A DNA stretch of 64,000 bases, taken from Artemia franciscana. Lineage: Eukaryota; Arthropoda; Branchiopoda; Anostraca; Artemiidae. Shown piece by piece: positions 1 through 31,192 of this stretch. The DNA lies in the NCBI RefSeq assembly GCF_032884065.1, contig NC_088864.1, forward strand, positions 18,604,409 to 18,668,408. Direction: 5' to 3'. Made by a program: the position numbers and the translations under genes. Each line of letters begins with the position of its first letter. Positions within the stretch are counted from its first letter, which is position 1. The notes below the pieces were generated by a model, which saw only the letters and a program-made list of their open reading frames with translations, was not told where the DNA came from and did not search any database.

Positions 1-640
1 GTGTTTTTTTTCTGTTTTGTTTGTTTTTTGCCGTATTAAATTTTGGAATTATTATTATGATGAGGTGATGATGTTTTTTCTATGTTTTTGTACTGTCCCA
101 GCCTTACGAGCTGCTCTCTGTTGGGACATAATATTGTTTTTTATTTTTTAAGTTTAATAAAGAAAAAGCTAAAGTAAAGTTATTCCTTATATGTTTTATC
201 CCTTAGCATGGATTCCCCTTTTCTTTTCTTGGAAACTGAGGGAAAATTTTGCTAATGTTCTCGTATATCTTCATCCAATAGAATTTTCCATTATACTCTC
301 CATGAAATAAAGCCTCCGTATCCTCTTGGTAGCCTCTCATGCTGTCTGGTATACCATTTCCTGACTTTATTCCTTCGAATCCTATATATCTTCCTCTGTC
401 TGACCATCCCCTTTCTGGGAAAAACTCTTTTTGTCTCTGTTGTCTGTCCAGGTTTCCCTTTTCTGTTGATATTGGGGATCACTCTGTTCCTGACCTTTTG
501 AGATACCCACCGTCAACGTACTAATCGAGTATTTTATGCACTTATAGAGATTTCATTTCGTCAACAGGTGATGGCTTTTCCACACTTTTTGAGGGCTTTT
601 TATGCTTTTTTTAAATCTATCATAAACTCCTCCCTTGTTG
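1..640. other. AT-rich flank, no gene recognised
   Basis: T-rich sequence with no convincing exon. The first 180 bases, including an AATAAA at about 157, resemble the 3' tail of a LINE, but this is a weak impression. The short open frames on both strands between 290 and 525 show no family resemblance that I can name. Confidence 0.4.
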
Positions 641-654
641 GTATAAAAGAAAGC

Positions 655-865
655 GAAAAAAAGTGATGTAAAGAAAGTGGAGAAAGCATTAAAATATGAA
701 CTAAGGAGAGGTCAAGGGGAGGCCATGGATAGAACTGCCGAGGATATGGAAGATGCAGCTAGACGGCATAATAGTAAAATATTATCCTGGTATGTTAATA
801 AATTGAGAGGGAGTAGTCACTACGGACTAATCCCAGTGAAAATTAAGAAACAAATACGTATTCAT
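655..865 (+). pseudogene. LINE fragment, linker between endonuclease and reverse transcriptase
   Basis: The + frame reads ALKYELRRGQGEAMDRTAED followed by DAARRHNSKILSWYVNKLRG. This basic/acidic helical stretch resembles the segment between the endonuclease and reverse-transcriptase domains of some non-LTR retrotransposons of marine invertebrates and arthropods. No palm-domain motifs follow, and the sequence becomes non-coding after about 865. It is a short orphan piece of a LINE, recognised from family memory and not confirmed by search. Confidence 0.5.
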
Positions 866-1139
866 TGCATGCGAAATTTTAAGTTTTGCATTTTAATAAT
901 CACGAACTGAAAAATCCACTTGTGGTTAATTTCTGTTTTTAGATTTTTGTATTTTAGGGGGTTTGTGGCCAGTAATGTCAATATACCAGTTCAAACAGAA
1001 AAAACACATAGCCGATTTCAAGGCTGGGACCCGTCACTCGGTAGGCTTGTATATATTGATTTGCGTAGTCACTTGTAATCTAGCTGCAGATAATGTTATA
1101 ATTCTATAACACATAATTGTTTATAGGGCACTAGCTGTT

Positions 1140-1162
1140 GGGGTGGCGCTTCGCGCCACCCC
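1140..1162 (-). repeat. Helitron 3'-terminal hairpin
   Basis: A perfect palindrome of 10-bp GC-rich stems with a 3-base loop (GGGGTGGCGC / GCGCCACCCC) lies 5 bases before the terminal CTAG on the - strand. A second GC-rich imperfect hairpin lies just inside (about 1163-1200). A hairpin close to CTRR is the standard Helitron transposition terminator. Confidence 0.85.
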
Positions 1163-1350
1163 ATCACCTAGTTGATGGGGCGCTTCGCGCACCCCCCAAG
1201 CCCCCCCCCGCGCGCGTAAGTCGTTACGCGCCATATTAGTTACGCGCCATTGTAGTTGTGTCCCTGTGTCCCAACTGTGAATATAGATAGATTTATATAT
1301 GTGTTTCAAACTACGTAAAAATTGCGAATATACATTTTTGGCTTTCCCAC

Positions 1351-1515
1351 TACTGGGAGCTTTCCGTTTCCAATTGCCAGCAATTGATCTGAAAATGTTT
1401 GACCAGAGTCACCGTTTTGCAATCGGACACGCATATTTGTAGTTAATTTTAATATTTTTACGTGTGCCCATAAATTAGAATTTTTCAGGCAAGCATTCAT
1501 TTCGTCTGCAGGAGT
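1351..1515 (-). pseudogene. Displaced piece of Helitron helicase
   Basis: The - frame reads DEMNACLKNSNLWAHVKILK, then LTTNMRVRLQN and DQLLAIGNGKLPV. In intact Helitron helicases this segment lies between the Walker B region and the sequence RIQLPADFC. In this element RIQLPADFC is at about 2385-2420, but the segment that should precede it is missing there and is found here, about 1 kb downstream. Copies of the protein's C-terminal tail (VVYSQFLRS-like) lie on both sides at about 1311-1350 and 1517-1556. Confidence 0.75.
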
Positions 1516-1574
1516 TAAACTACGTAAAAATTGCGAATATACAACATTCTTGGCTTTCCCATTGTCTGGGCATA

Positions 1575-1690
1575 TACAAAGCCGTATGTACTAATAATGA
1601 CGTCATATACAAACGCTCTTTTTACAAACAAACAAACATGCATACACACAACTCGTTTTTATATAGATAGATAGATAGATAGATACAATA
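1575..1690 (-). repeat. Possible second Helitron 5' terminus with GATA/TATC expansion
   Basis: On the - strand the sequence reads (TATC)n, then TATATAAAAACGAGTTGTGT and a TTTG-rich stretch. This closely resembles the 5' end of the surrounding element (TCTATATATATAAAAATAAG then GTTGTCTGT). It could be the start of a second, very short Helitron (about 1680 to 1131) joined head to tail to the first. The simple-repeat expansion blurs the exact TC start. Confidence 0.5.
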
Positions 1691-1694
1691 CAAA

Positions 1695-3583
1695 TTAACT
1701 GCGTAAAACTTGCGAATATACAACATTCTTCGCTGTCCAATTGTCGCTGCATATAAATAGATTGTCAGGTTTACCGACCCTCGAACATGCAACGTACAAT
1801 TGTCCATGGGAAAAACAATCAGTATTAAGATCTATACCACATTTTTCTAATGATTGACCTTGAGCTTTGTTAATGGTGATTGCAAATGCTAATCGAATTG
1901 GGAATTGCAATCTTTTAAATTGAAAAGGCAGATCCGTTGGAATCATGGAAATGCGAGGAATAAGAACATCCTCACCCTCAAAAGGCCCTGTCAAGATTGT
2001 GGCCTCTATTAGGTTTTCCATTGTTTTTTTTACGGCAAGTCGCGTGCCATTGCATAGCTTTGGTGGGTTGATATGTCTTAAAAGTATTATTGGTACGCCT
2101 ATTTTTAGTTGTAGCACGTGTGGTGGAAACCCTGAAAGATCTATGGAATTTAAAAATTCAGATGGATAATTAACCACTTCATTTGGTTCCAAAACTGTGT
2201 CGACTGACTTGTAAAGGACTCCCTGGTTTCGAATCTTGGTCAAAACAATATTGTTGATTTCGTGGACGTCTATATTTTTGTGTGCGAGAATCGCTCTTTC
2301 ACTTAGCCATTTATTATTTTTATAATTTTTTAGAATATTCGGAAATACTTTTTCAATCAATTCATTTTTGGACGTCACTAAATTACAGAAATCAGCAGGT
2401 AGTTGTATACGTCCTGAAATTGAGTCTATCGTATCATAAATGTCTTTTTGTTCCGACGTTAACTTGGAAAGGTTATTTTGTACATACGACAATAGATCAC
2501 TCGTACTGTAACTTTGTTCACGATCCAATTCTACATATGTCGAAACAGCAGCGATACGGTTAGGTGAAGGTATTCCCAAATCCTGAAGAGGTTTGTTTGC
2601 CATACGTACGCACAAATCTTCTATAATAACTAAAGTGTAGTTATAAATTTCTGATGTAAAATCAAAAGTCATATCTGACTTCTCTAACTGTTTTCGATGG
2701 AGTATATCTTCGGACATTTTTGACTTATATTTTTCCCATAACTCTGTAGGAGCTGATGGAGAGCAAGTTGTTAAAATGATGCCAAACAATGCACGAATTT
2801 GACTTGGGGTTGACGTTTCGCACGCGTCATTGATGCAGTTATCCCAGTGTTGGTCATTCTCCAATAAATTCGGAGCTTGGCTTGCACTACGGTAAGTGTC
2901 ATGTATAGTACCGTTTACAGTTCTCAAATACTCAAAGGATGTCGGACCGGGTACATTCACCAAAAGCGGGCGTAGAAAGAAGCATTCATGTTGTTTGGGG
3001 TGAACGGTGTAGAGTCTTCCTAACGTGGTATCTTTGAAGATGGTAGGTTGGCCGTCGACTGACTTACCCTGTTTTCGACGTTCAAATACTTTATTTTTAG
3101 TATTCCACGTGTAATACGAAGGCACTTCAGTATACAGCAGTTTTTTTGCAAAAGAATCATTTTTGCAAAGCGAAAAAAAGCTGTTAATTTTGTATCCGGT
3201 GGATTCAGGGCTCTTTGTTGCACGTTGGTTTCCGAGAAATAAACACGTTGACCATTCTGTAAATGTACCGCTAAGTGAACAACAGCTGGACTACGTTCAT
3301 GTATCGGAAATGAAAGAATTCGCCAAACAGCTTCATTACTGCTTATGTATCTTCCAGCCTGATATTGTACGATTTCGTCGAAATCTTTGATTTCGGGCTG
3401 CAAGCCAAAAACTGCCATGTCACTGCCTTTGTTGACGTATTTACATATGTATTTGATTGCCTTTACGGAGTTACAGTATTCAACGTTTATGTGTGCATTA
3501 AATGTTTTTGATAATAATGGGGAATATGGAACAACCCACTGGTTATCTACTTCGATGGTGGTACCGTTGCCATTGTAGGTTCT
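1695..3583 (-). pseudogene. Helitron Rep/helicase remnant
   Basis: Two - frames overlap near 3020-3160. The first (3583 to about 3130) contains YICKYVNKGSD, the catalytic-tyrosine motif of Helitron Rep, then YQAGRYISSNEAVWRILSFP. The second (3125-1695) contains the Helitron helicase linker (LGIPSPNRIAA, LTSEQKDIYDTI) and ends with AITINKAQGQSLEKCGIDL and YVACSRV, which are Pif1-type motifs V and VI. A frameshift separates the two. The region from Walker A through Walker B is deleted between EQKDIYDTI and SISGRIQLPADFC. The HUH His motif upstream is absent. The protein is therefore dead as nuclease and as helicase. Its last residues occur in three diverged copies downstream. Confidence 0.85.
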
Positions 3584-3659
3584 TCAGTCACTTTACAATT
3601 AGAAATTTCTCTTTCAACGGTCTTCTTACAGTTAAAAATTTGTCTTTGAACGATATTCT

Positions 3660-3835
3660 TAAATACCTGTGTCCTGGTCGTCATTTATATTCCCTGTGTC
3701 CCGGTCGTCATTTGTGTCCCGGTATCCCAGTCTGTAATTTCTCTTTGAGTGTCCCGCTCGTTATTTATATTCCCTCTGTCCCGGTCGGCTTTTGTGTCCC
3801 GGTCTGTAATTTCTCTTTGAGTGTTTTTTCTTTTT
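3660..3835. repeat. Minisatellite inside the Helitron
   Basis: Units built on GTGTCCCGGTC and TCGTCATTTATATTCCC recur, and a longer unit containing TGTAATTTCTCTTTGAGTG appears twice (about 3737 and 3808). On the - strand these read as Arg/Asp-rich repeats (DRDTGNINDD-like), so the array may be an expanded low-complexity part of the Rep/helicase frame. Confidence 0.65.
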
Positions 3836-3887
3836 AGTATTTTTTAGCTTTTTACATTTTTTCTTTTTTCAGTTTTCTTTTTCTTCT

Positions 3888-4238
3888 TTATTTTTCAGCT
3901 TCACTATGAAATACATATCGCCGAACCTTTGTTTTTTTAACTAAAATCTGGTAGGCATTGATGACCTTATCCAAGTCAAAACCCCAAACCCAATCATCAT
4001 CGCTATCATTTTCAGTTTTGATATGTTTTGACTCTCGCTGTCCAGGTGGATCTTCATCTAACTGCGCGGTTTTGCGTTCTTTAGTCTCAAGCCTGTTTCC
4101 TTACTGTTCTTTTGATTCCTCGGCACGCTTTCTTTTCTGACTTTCTCTATCAGCAGCAAGTTTTTTGGCATAGACTCTTTGAGCATCTTCATCGGCTTTT
4201 GCCATTGTAAGCTCATCAGTCATTTTAAACTTAAACAT
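3888..4238 (-). pseudogene. Helitron N-terminal coding remnant
   Basis: The frame starts MFKFKMTDELTMAKADED and continues with a Lys/Arg/Glu-rich stretch (ESQKRKRAEESKEQ). It meets one in-frame TAA at 4101-4103, then stays open (DDDWVWGFDLDKVINAYQIL) to a TAA at 3888. Such basic, repetitive N-termini precede the Rep domain in many arthropod Helitrons. It lies just inside the element's 5' end, as expected. Confidence 0.65.
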
Positions 4239-4401
4239 TAATAGATTTCTACGTGAATATATATGTCTTAAATATCTTTAATAACGTCACCGTCATAGCA
4301 AAAATGACGACAACTAACTTCATGACGTCAGTCAACACAGAAACATGACGTCACCTGACAGACAGACACACAGACAGACAACTTATTTTTATATATATAG
4401 A

Positions 4402-5570
4402 TTATATGAATTCTATAATTCATATAATGTTATAATATCTTCTAAATGCACATAATCTTGATACCATGGCTTCAGGTTAGGTATGATGCAACCACCCTTG
4501 GAAAATACTAACAAGGCATATACAAAAGGACGTTTTAAATAAATATATGGTCGTTCGTTTAAAGAGAGTTTTTGTTTTAAGTCATGAGGTGCCTAACAAG
4601 CAATAACAACTGAGTTAAGAAAGAATGGTTTGAATTCAATTCCTCCTTCCTGTTAATGCAGCAAAAAATGAATTTTGTTATTAGATTTTTTTTCTCTCAT
4701 GAAAGTCATCAATATGACGTCACTGATATGTTTTTTTCCAAAATTAAAGCTCTAAAGGAATTTAGCACAACCATCGTGTTATTCTTTAGTTTTAAGTCAC
4801 AGAATGTCAAATCAGCGATTTCATTTGAATTAAGAAATTGTTGTGTCAATTAAATTTCTTATTCTAGTTAATCTTTCAGTAACTCCTACATTATACATCA
4901 TCACTCTTCTGGGGTCTGTTGTTTTTCACTGCTGCTTCTCTTCTAAGCAGAAACTTTGTTTACGATTCGATGTGATAATCTCTGTCAATTGTTTTCCAGC
5001 CTTAGATATTGTTGTTCATTTTCAGTCCTCAGACATTTCTTCCACGCCTTTTGCTTTAGCCGTCTAGATTCATGCATCATCTAGTATAGTTTCTTAAGAC
5101 GTCATGGATACTAAAAAACATCTTTTCCAGTTTCTAAACAAAGACAGCTGTTCAAAAGTTTCAATTACAATGCAATATGAGTTTGGCTATTGTTTCTTCC
5201 ATTCCTTTTGCCTTAGCTGTAATGATTCTCACTTTCGTTTGTTTTCTAATAACATTTACTTGTGCTTTATTTTCGTAAAGTGACCCCTTAGAACAATTTG
5301 CCTTACCTTTTGCTTTTGCTTTCTGAATATCTTTTGTCATGTTTTATGGGCTGGGCTGTTGGACAAAAGTTTCTGCTTGCTGTTCAAATGATGTATCTTT
5401 TCCAACCGCTGAAAGTTAAATTAGGTCCTGTTGTTTGCACTTGGCTTAAGGAAATGTACCTTGAATTCGAATTTGCACCTTAGTAAAACTACAACTTTGT
5501 AATTCAGTTAATTAGTGTTTCGGTTACTGTTGACCAAATCTCTACTTCTTTTGGTGCTGCCAGTTATAGC
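4402..5570. repeat. AT-rich stretch with an old interspersed repeat
   Basis: No gene seen. About 4570-4670 (AAGTCATGAGGTGCC, then AATTCAATTCCTCCTTCC and AATGCA) resembles 19355-19440 and, more weakly, 18925-18980. It is probably an old dispersed repeat. The rest, to the start of the LINE remnant, is T-rich and unremarkable. Confidence 0.4.
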
Positions 5571-5574
5571 TTCA

Positions 5575-8200
5575 TTACAAAGCAGTAGATAAGGCGGTTG
5601 AAAGACGTGCAAGGAAAGACAGAAGAAATGTTATCGTGGAGAAAGCAGTACTTGCAGAAAAAGCTTTTAAGAAAGGAGACTTGATTGAAAAAGGTGTACC
5701 GACTAACAAACGAGATAGTGGGAAAGAAAACAAGCTAAGTATCCTTTTCAAAAGACAAAAATGGGGATGAAACCTCAGATAAAGCGAAAGCTGACGAGAG
5801 ATGAGCCTCACGATGTCAAAAAGTCTTTAACAGACCTAGACCTGAGAATCCAGAAGTAGTACCCAACTTACAAATTAACGCAAGAGGTGAATCCCCAAGC
5901 ACTGAAGAAGTGACGGCAGCTGCGAAAAATCAGAAAAATGAACGGGGACCTAGAGTCGATAGGATCACGGTGAAGATGCTGAAGGCGTCCCTTCGAGCTT
6001 GTATAACCTTTTGGAATTCTCTCCTAGTGGCCATCTGGTATAGTGAAAGGTCCCAGAAGATGGAACCAGAGGTTTAATGGAAATGCTCTTCAAGATAGGC
6101 GATGAGCTAATGTGTGACAACTGGAGGGCATCAACCTAATGTTTGTGCCTAGCAAAATACTAACCACAGTTGTATTAGAACGCTTTGGATATTACAATAT
6201 GACATTGCTGAATATTGATAATTTTAAATATTACAGAGGACCTGCTAGACCAGTCAAATGATAGTGGAAAAATGTTTGAAGTGGAAGCATGAAATGATAG
6301 GGGAAGAAAGTATGTACTATATGAAGAAAGTGAATGCTGCGCACACACTGAAAATGGTTATAACCGTTACTTCAAAATAGTATCTAAAGTCAAACAAGGA
6401 TGTATCTTATCCCCGTTCCTTTTTCACATCGTAATAGATTATATTCTGCAGCAATCTTCAGGATGTGGAATAAAGTTTGGCAGCCGGTAGGTCTCTGAAT
6501 TAGATTTCACAGACAACATTGCTCTTCTTGAAGAAGTAAAACAGCGGTCGCAGCTACTACTTAACACTATAGATGAAAAGTGAGACTTGCAGTGAATGTC
6601 AATATGACAAAAAGCATGGCCAAATCTGACTCTCCCCTGATAATGAAATGTAAAGACCAGGTCGGAGAATTTTAGTATCTTGGGAACTGGATTGAACATG
6701 ATGGTGAAATTGCTAATGAAATCAAGAGGAGAATTGGATAGGTGACATTGGACTTCAGCAAGTTGAAACCAGTTTGGGACAGCAGTGAATAGGTTACTTT
6801 CTGCGCTTAAAACTCCGACTCTTAAATCACAATGTGATGCCCACCCTTCTCAATGCTAAGGAATGCTTTAAATTAAAAGTCTGACTGGTATTGCATATCG
6901 TATCTTTTCAAAACAAGTGCCTTAGAAGGACCTTAAGCGTATCGTGGCAGAAAAAGGTAACCAAATTAGATTTCTATAGGCAGACCGGTCAGCCAATAGT
7001 TAGTGACCTTCTGATAGGTATGAGATGGACTTACCTTGGTCGTGTCCTTGGTATGCCGGAGGAGTGACTCCCAAGTACATTATATGTATGGCACTCCGAA
7101 CGGAGACACAGTTGAATACTTTGTGCACTTAAGACTCCGACTCTTAAATTACAACGTGATCCCCACCTTCCTCTATGCTAGCGAAAGCTGGAAATTAAAC
7201 GTCTGACTGGAATTGCGTATCCTAGCTTTTGAAAACATGTGCCTTAGAAGGATCCTAAATATATCACGGCAGGAAAACGTAACCAAAATAGATTTCCGTA
7301 GGCAAACCGGTCACCCTTAGTGACCTTCTGATGGGTAGGAGATGGACTTACCTTGGTCGTGTCCTTGGTATGCCGGAGGAGTGACTCCCAAGTACATTAT
7401 ATGTATGGCACTCCGAACGGAGACACAGTTGAATACTTTGTGCACTTAAGACTCCGACTCTTAAATTACAACGTGATCCCCACCTTCTTCTATGCTAGCG
7501 AAAGCTGGAAATTAAACGTCTGACTGGAATTGCGTATCCTAGCTTTTGAAAACATGTGCCTTAGAAGGATCCTAAATATATCACGGCAGGAAAACGTAAC
7601 CAAAATAGATTTCCGTAGGCAAACCGGTCACCCTTAGTGACCTTCTGATGGGTAGGAGATGGACTTACCTTGATCAAGTCCTTGGTATGCCAGAGGACTG
7701 ACTCCCAAATACATTATATGAATGGCACTCCGAACGGAGACGCAGAAGAATACTCTATGTACTCCAATTCTTAAATTGTAATGTGATGCCCACCTTCCTC
7801 TATGCTAGCGTAAGCTGAAAATTAAACGTCTGACTCAAATTGCGTGTCCGAGCTTTGAAAAAGATATGCCTTAGAAGGATCCTAAGCATATCATGGCAGG
7901 AAAAGGTAATCAAAATAGAATTTCGTAGGTAGACCAGTCAGCCATTAGTTAGTGACCTGCTGATGGGTAGGAGATAGACTTACCTTGTTCATGTCCTTTG
8001 TATGCCAGAGAACCGACTCAAAAAAAGTATATGAATGACACCCTGAAGGCAGACGCAGAGGAGGTTGACCAAGACACATAATATGCCGGCAGTAAGACCG
8101 AGACCTAAGAAGTGCTAACCTGTCTCTTCAGCCACAGTGGGAGGATGTCATGGATGTAACTTAGTTCCGAGATGTCTTGAGAGACTTTGTAGACACCTAT
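5575..8200 (+). pseudogene. Degenerate non-LTR retrotransposon (LINE) reverse transcriptase
   Basis: Read in shifting + frames, the sequence gives a linker (VDKAVERRARKDRRNVIVEK), fingers/palm remnants (EGINLMFVPSKILTTVVLERF; VKQGCILSPFLFHIVIDYIL), the active-site region degraded to ELDFTDNIALLEEVK (family consensus Y/F-A-D-D), a thumb piece (YLGNWIEHDGEIANEIKRRIG) and C-terminal blocks. Stops and frameshifts are frequent, so it is long dead. The palm core between the two motifs is partly deleted (about 6180-6300). The end at about 8060-8150 reads GRRRRLTKTH, the usual basic tail. The C-terminal block is amplified in tandem (separate entry). The clade is not assigned. Confidence 0.75.
6795..8060 (+). 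repeat. 317-bp tandem repeat of the LINE C-terminal domain
   Basis: The landmark GAGATGGACTTACCTTGG occurs at 7022, 7339 and 7656 and, slightly changed, at 7971, giving spacings of 317, 317 and 315 bp. The unit translates in pieces as the LINE C-terminal block (FLYASESWKLNV, CLRRILNISRQENVTKIDF, YLGRVLGMPEE-like). The 7022 and 7339 units are almost identical. The flanking ones (from about 6795, and 7656-7970) are more diverged, so the last duplication is recent relative to the death of the LINE. Confidence 0.9.
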
Positions 8201-10009
8201 GTGCCCTTCCTGTCTTTGAAGGATGTATGGTGTTAGGTCTATTAAACTTTTAGAGCCGACACTGCAAGTCTGTTCTGCTTATAATCTTCCAGATGCATGG
8301 ACGCTTGAGGCTATTCCTTTCTCTAAATTGATTTGACAGATCTCTTACGAAAAAGCTTAAAATTCCATCCTAGAAACTTTTTTTTGAGGATTCAGGTATT
8401 GCTCCTTCCCATCAAAATATCCAATGACCTTTCCTGTCACTATTTGTCAGAACTACCCTTGAAACAGATGCGATTTTTGTTTTTAGGTAGCATCACAACT
8501 ATTAACTCTCCCCCAGAATATTCGGTTGGTAGCATTTTGGCCAAAGTCAAACCAACACTGTTGTTTATACGGTATGAAGTTTTTGAAATTCTCACTTTCA
8601 TTTGTCACGATTCCAACTTTAAAGGCTATATGTATAGACTTTTGATTAATGCAAGTTATATTCAAATTTTCACCAAATAGTATATTAGTCCTTTTCGACC
8701 TAACTTTTAAGTCTTGGTTATGCTCTTAATTTTTACTAGAAAAAAATCCTCCGCACTTAAACCAGTTTTATATTATGACCTTGAATTTAAGGATGACAAA
8801 AGGCTTTAGTGTAAAAAGTTTATACCTTAATAAAAGATAAAGCCATAAACATCCATATGGCTTTAAAAAAATTATTAATTGTCACGTATAATCTATTTCT
8901 ATAAGTTTATGCTTCAGAATGACAAGTGCTCCCTTTGTTTTCTTTGCTTAAACTCTTGGCTGTTGATCAAAGAATTCTGAAATTACATCGAAACCCATGT
9001 ATGACTTTTTCTTTCCAGCCATTGATATTTTCGCAGAAAAACAGGGTTTAGGGTTTTTTGTCCAATTAAACTGTCACACACAACGACAAAGTTTAACTTA
9101 TTTGCACAATGTTTCAAGAATGAGACAGCTTTATTTAGGTGTTATTTTTGTTAAAAAAATAAAATAAAATAGTTCTAAGCATAAAAGAATTAACCATTCC
9201 CCCAAAGGAAATATTCAATCACAGCTGGTATTAAAGGGCTTTTAAAGTCACTCATTGGAAAAATCGGAGATGAATATAAATTTTAGATAGTTACTCGCGC
9301 CTAATTATATTCAGATTATATAGATTAGGACAGTATGTACAAGTTTAATTACTAATTCATTAACTAATTATGTATTAATTAATTAGTTTATATTTAAAAA
9401 TACACTTCCTTCAATCCATCGTCTTAATAGTATGTATTTTTCATGTGATGAGGCTACATAAATTACAGGAATGTTTTTTTTCAAAACAAAGGCTTGATTG
9501 ATGAATTGTATAAGAAGCATGAAATTACTTCTTTTTTTTTAACCCAGATCCATGAATAAATTAAGAAAGTAAAATATTATTCCCCCATATTTTTAAGATA
9601 CAAACATCTTGGACTATTTTAATTCGCTGGGGTCCAGGGATAAGTCAAGGAACAATCTTAAACGATACCAATAAATTCACTTCTAAGGGCAGGACAAAAT
9701 TTAGAATTTGGTGCCGATTTGCGAAATCGATTAAGTTTTTTTATAGTTTCACTACGATACCATCGATTTTTTGTGCTTTTGAGGTAAAACAAGCCAGGAT
9801 TAGAAAGAATGGACAGCATATCAATTGCTAAGTTCATAAAAGTACGTGGTTTACTGATTCTCATTCAGAACCATCAGTTTTTATCCAACACAAGTAAAAC
9901 TAACACAAAAAAGGAAGATATTTGGCAAGGAATGCATTTGGCACACACAAGTGCATGTTTTCTTTGTTTCTTGAAAAATTTTACATCCATCGTTTGAACA
10001 ATTTTCCCC
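8200..10009. other. Intergenic DNA upstream of METAP2
   Basis: AT-rich and without recognised coding sequence. An open - frame at 9658-9864 (68 codons) shows no family resemblance that I can identify. AT-only palindromic stretches occur at 9310-9400. Nothing else stands out. Confidence 0.4.
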
Positions 10010-10192
10010 TCCTACCGATCGGTTCTTCATCGGTATTCCCATACGTCTGAGCGGACCATAAACTCCTCGAAGGGATTGACCTTACGCTGGGGCATACTGA
10101 CATCTATTTTTTGCAGTTTAGGGTATCTAAATAGAAAGTTTCCGAAATTCCCTTCCATCCATTTCATAACAAGGTATATTCACTAGTGAAGA
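10010..10192 (+). promoter_or_regulatory. METAP2: Probable METAP2 promoter / 5' UTR
   Basis: This stretch immediately precedes the METAP2 start codon and is less AT-rich than the surroundings (around 10010-10100), as promoters and 5' UTRs often are. A possible acceptor (TTTTTTGCAG at about 10107-10116) could mark a 5' UTR splice. No TATA box or initiator can be asserted. The call rests mainly on position. Confidence 0.3.

Positions 10193-30250
<20,058 letters not shown>

Positions 30251-30309
<59 letters not shown>
30251..30309 (-). repeat. 59-base T tract (possible retroposon poly(A) tail, - strand)
   Basis: An uninterrupted T run. If it is the tail of a - strand retroposon, its body would lie at higher coordinates (30310 onward), but I recognise no LINE or SINE there. 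Confidence 0.8.
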
Positions 30310-30312
<3 letters not shown>

Positions 30313-31192
30313 CATATTAGCCATGGAAATTCAGTTCTAAGTAAAAATTAGTATGTATATATAATTTATTTATTTTTTCCAGTTCCTTTATTAATAACTT
30401 ATGTACAACCCCAAAAAAGCGAAAGTAGAAACTCCCCCTGTGAACTTCATGACCTGAAAACAGGTATAGTTTCACTCAGTGAAAACAGGCAAAGAAAAGG
30501 TAATAAAAAATAATAAAACATTTTAAAAAAAGAGAGCAACCAGATGCCATTTATCAAAGTTAATTAATTCAAATCAAGCAGTTTGGAACTCCATTTACTT
30601 GGCAAAAAAAAAAGGAAAGAAAGGTGACATAAGGCCCTTACAATCTACTCGGAAATAAAGTATATAACACCAACCGTTTATAATCAATTCAAAAATACAA
30701 ATGGAACTAATGTCAAAAATTAAATCTTTCCATATATGAAAAATAAAGAATCATAATAAAATACATAACCAAGCTAGATTAAAGAATAAACCAGTAATAA
30801 ATAAAATTATCAATTTACAAATATAGATTTGACTTATACCCTAAAATGTCAACCACCAGACGTTTGAAAGTGCCGAAAGGATGGCAGCACCAGTGCCACT
30901 GCTGGAAGTTTATTCCCTACTCTTGATGTTGCTACCCCACCAGAGAGTTAAATCGACACCAAGCGCCAGATGTGGTAGGGACCCTTATACTGTCAGAACA
31001 ACATAGATAGTGTGACGAGGAGTCAGATACAAAAATAGGAAACTGGATGAATATGAGAAGTTCCTCATCTGTCCATGCAAAAGTAAAAGAAGCACATACA
31101 AGAATCTAAACTGATCTGAAATTGAAGACGGGATTAATATTGATGAATTTGCTTCACTACTAGTCTGACCTTCTCTTGAAGAACCTTATTCA
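30310..31192. other. Unassigned intergenic stretch
   Basis: A-rich DNA up to about 30840. The block 30840-31190 is less AT-rich (CCAGCACCAGTGCCACTGCTGG-type palindromic words) and looks like part of an old repeat that I cannot name. Confidence 0.3.

Larger units (their letters stand above)
1131..4401 (-). mobile_element. Helitron, both termini present, internally rearranged
   Basis: On the - strand the element begins TCTATATATATAAAAATAAG (TC at 4401-4400) and ends with a 10-bp-stem hairpin followed by AACAGCTAG (CTAG at 1134-1131). The flanking bases read A before TC (position 4402) and T after CTAG (position 1130), which is the A|T target expected of Helitrons. There is no target duplication and no TIR. 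It carries remnants of the Rep/helicase protein: a basic N-terminal part, the Rep tyrosine motif and Pif1-like helicase motifs. At about 3.3 kb it is much shorter than an autonomous Helitron, having lost the HUH His motif and Walker A, and it is frameshifted. It must depend on other copies for movement. Confidence 0.88.

Noticed and set aside
1131-4401. Reading the Helitron helicase as a host PIF1 helicase gene
   Set aside because: The Rep tyrosine motif, the Helitron-specific linker, the terminal hairpin, the CTAG end and the A|T flanks identify a transposon. The ATPase motifs are deleted.
9658-9864. - strand open frame upstream of METAP2 as a divergent gene
   Set aside because: It is 68 codons with no recognised family, no visible splice partners and ordinary AT-rich composition.
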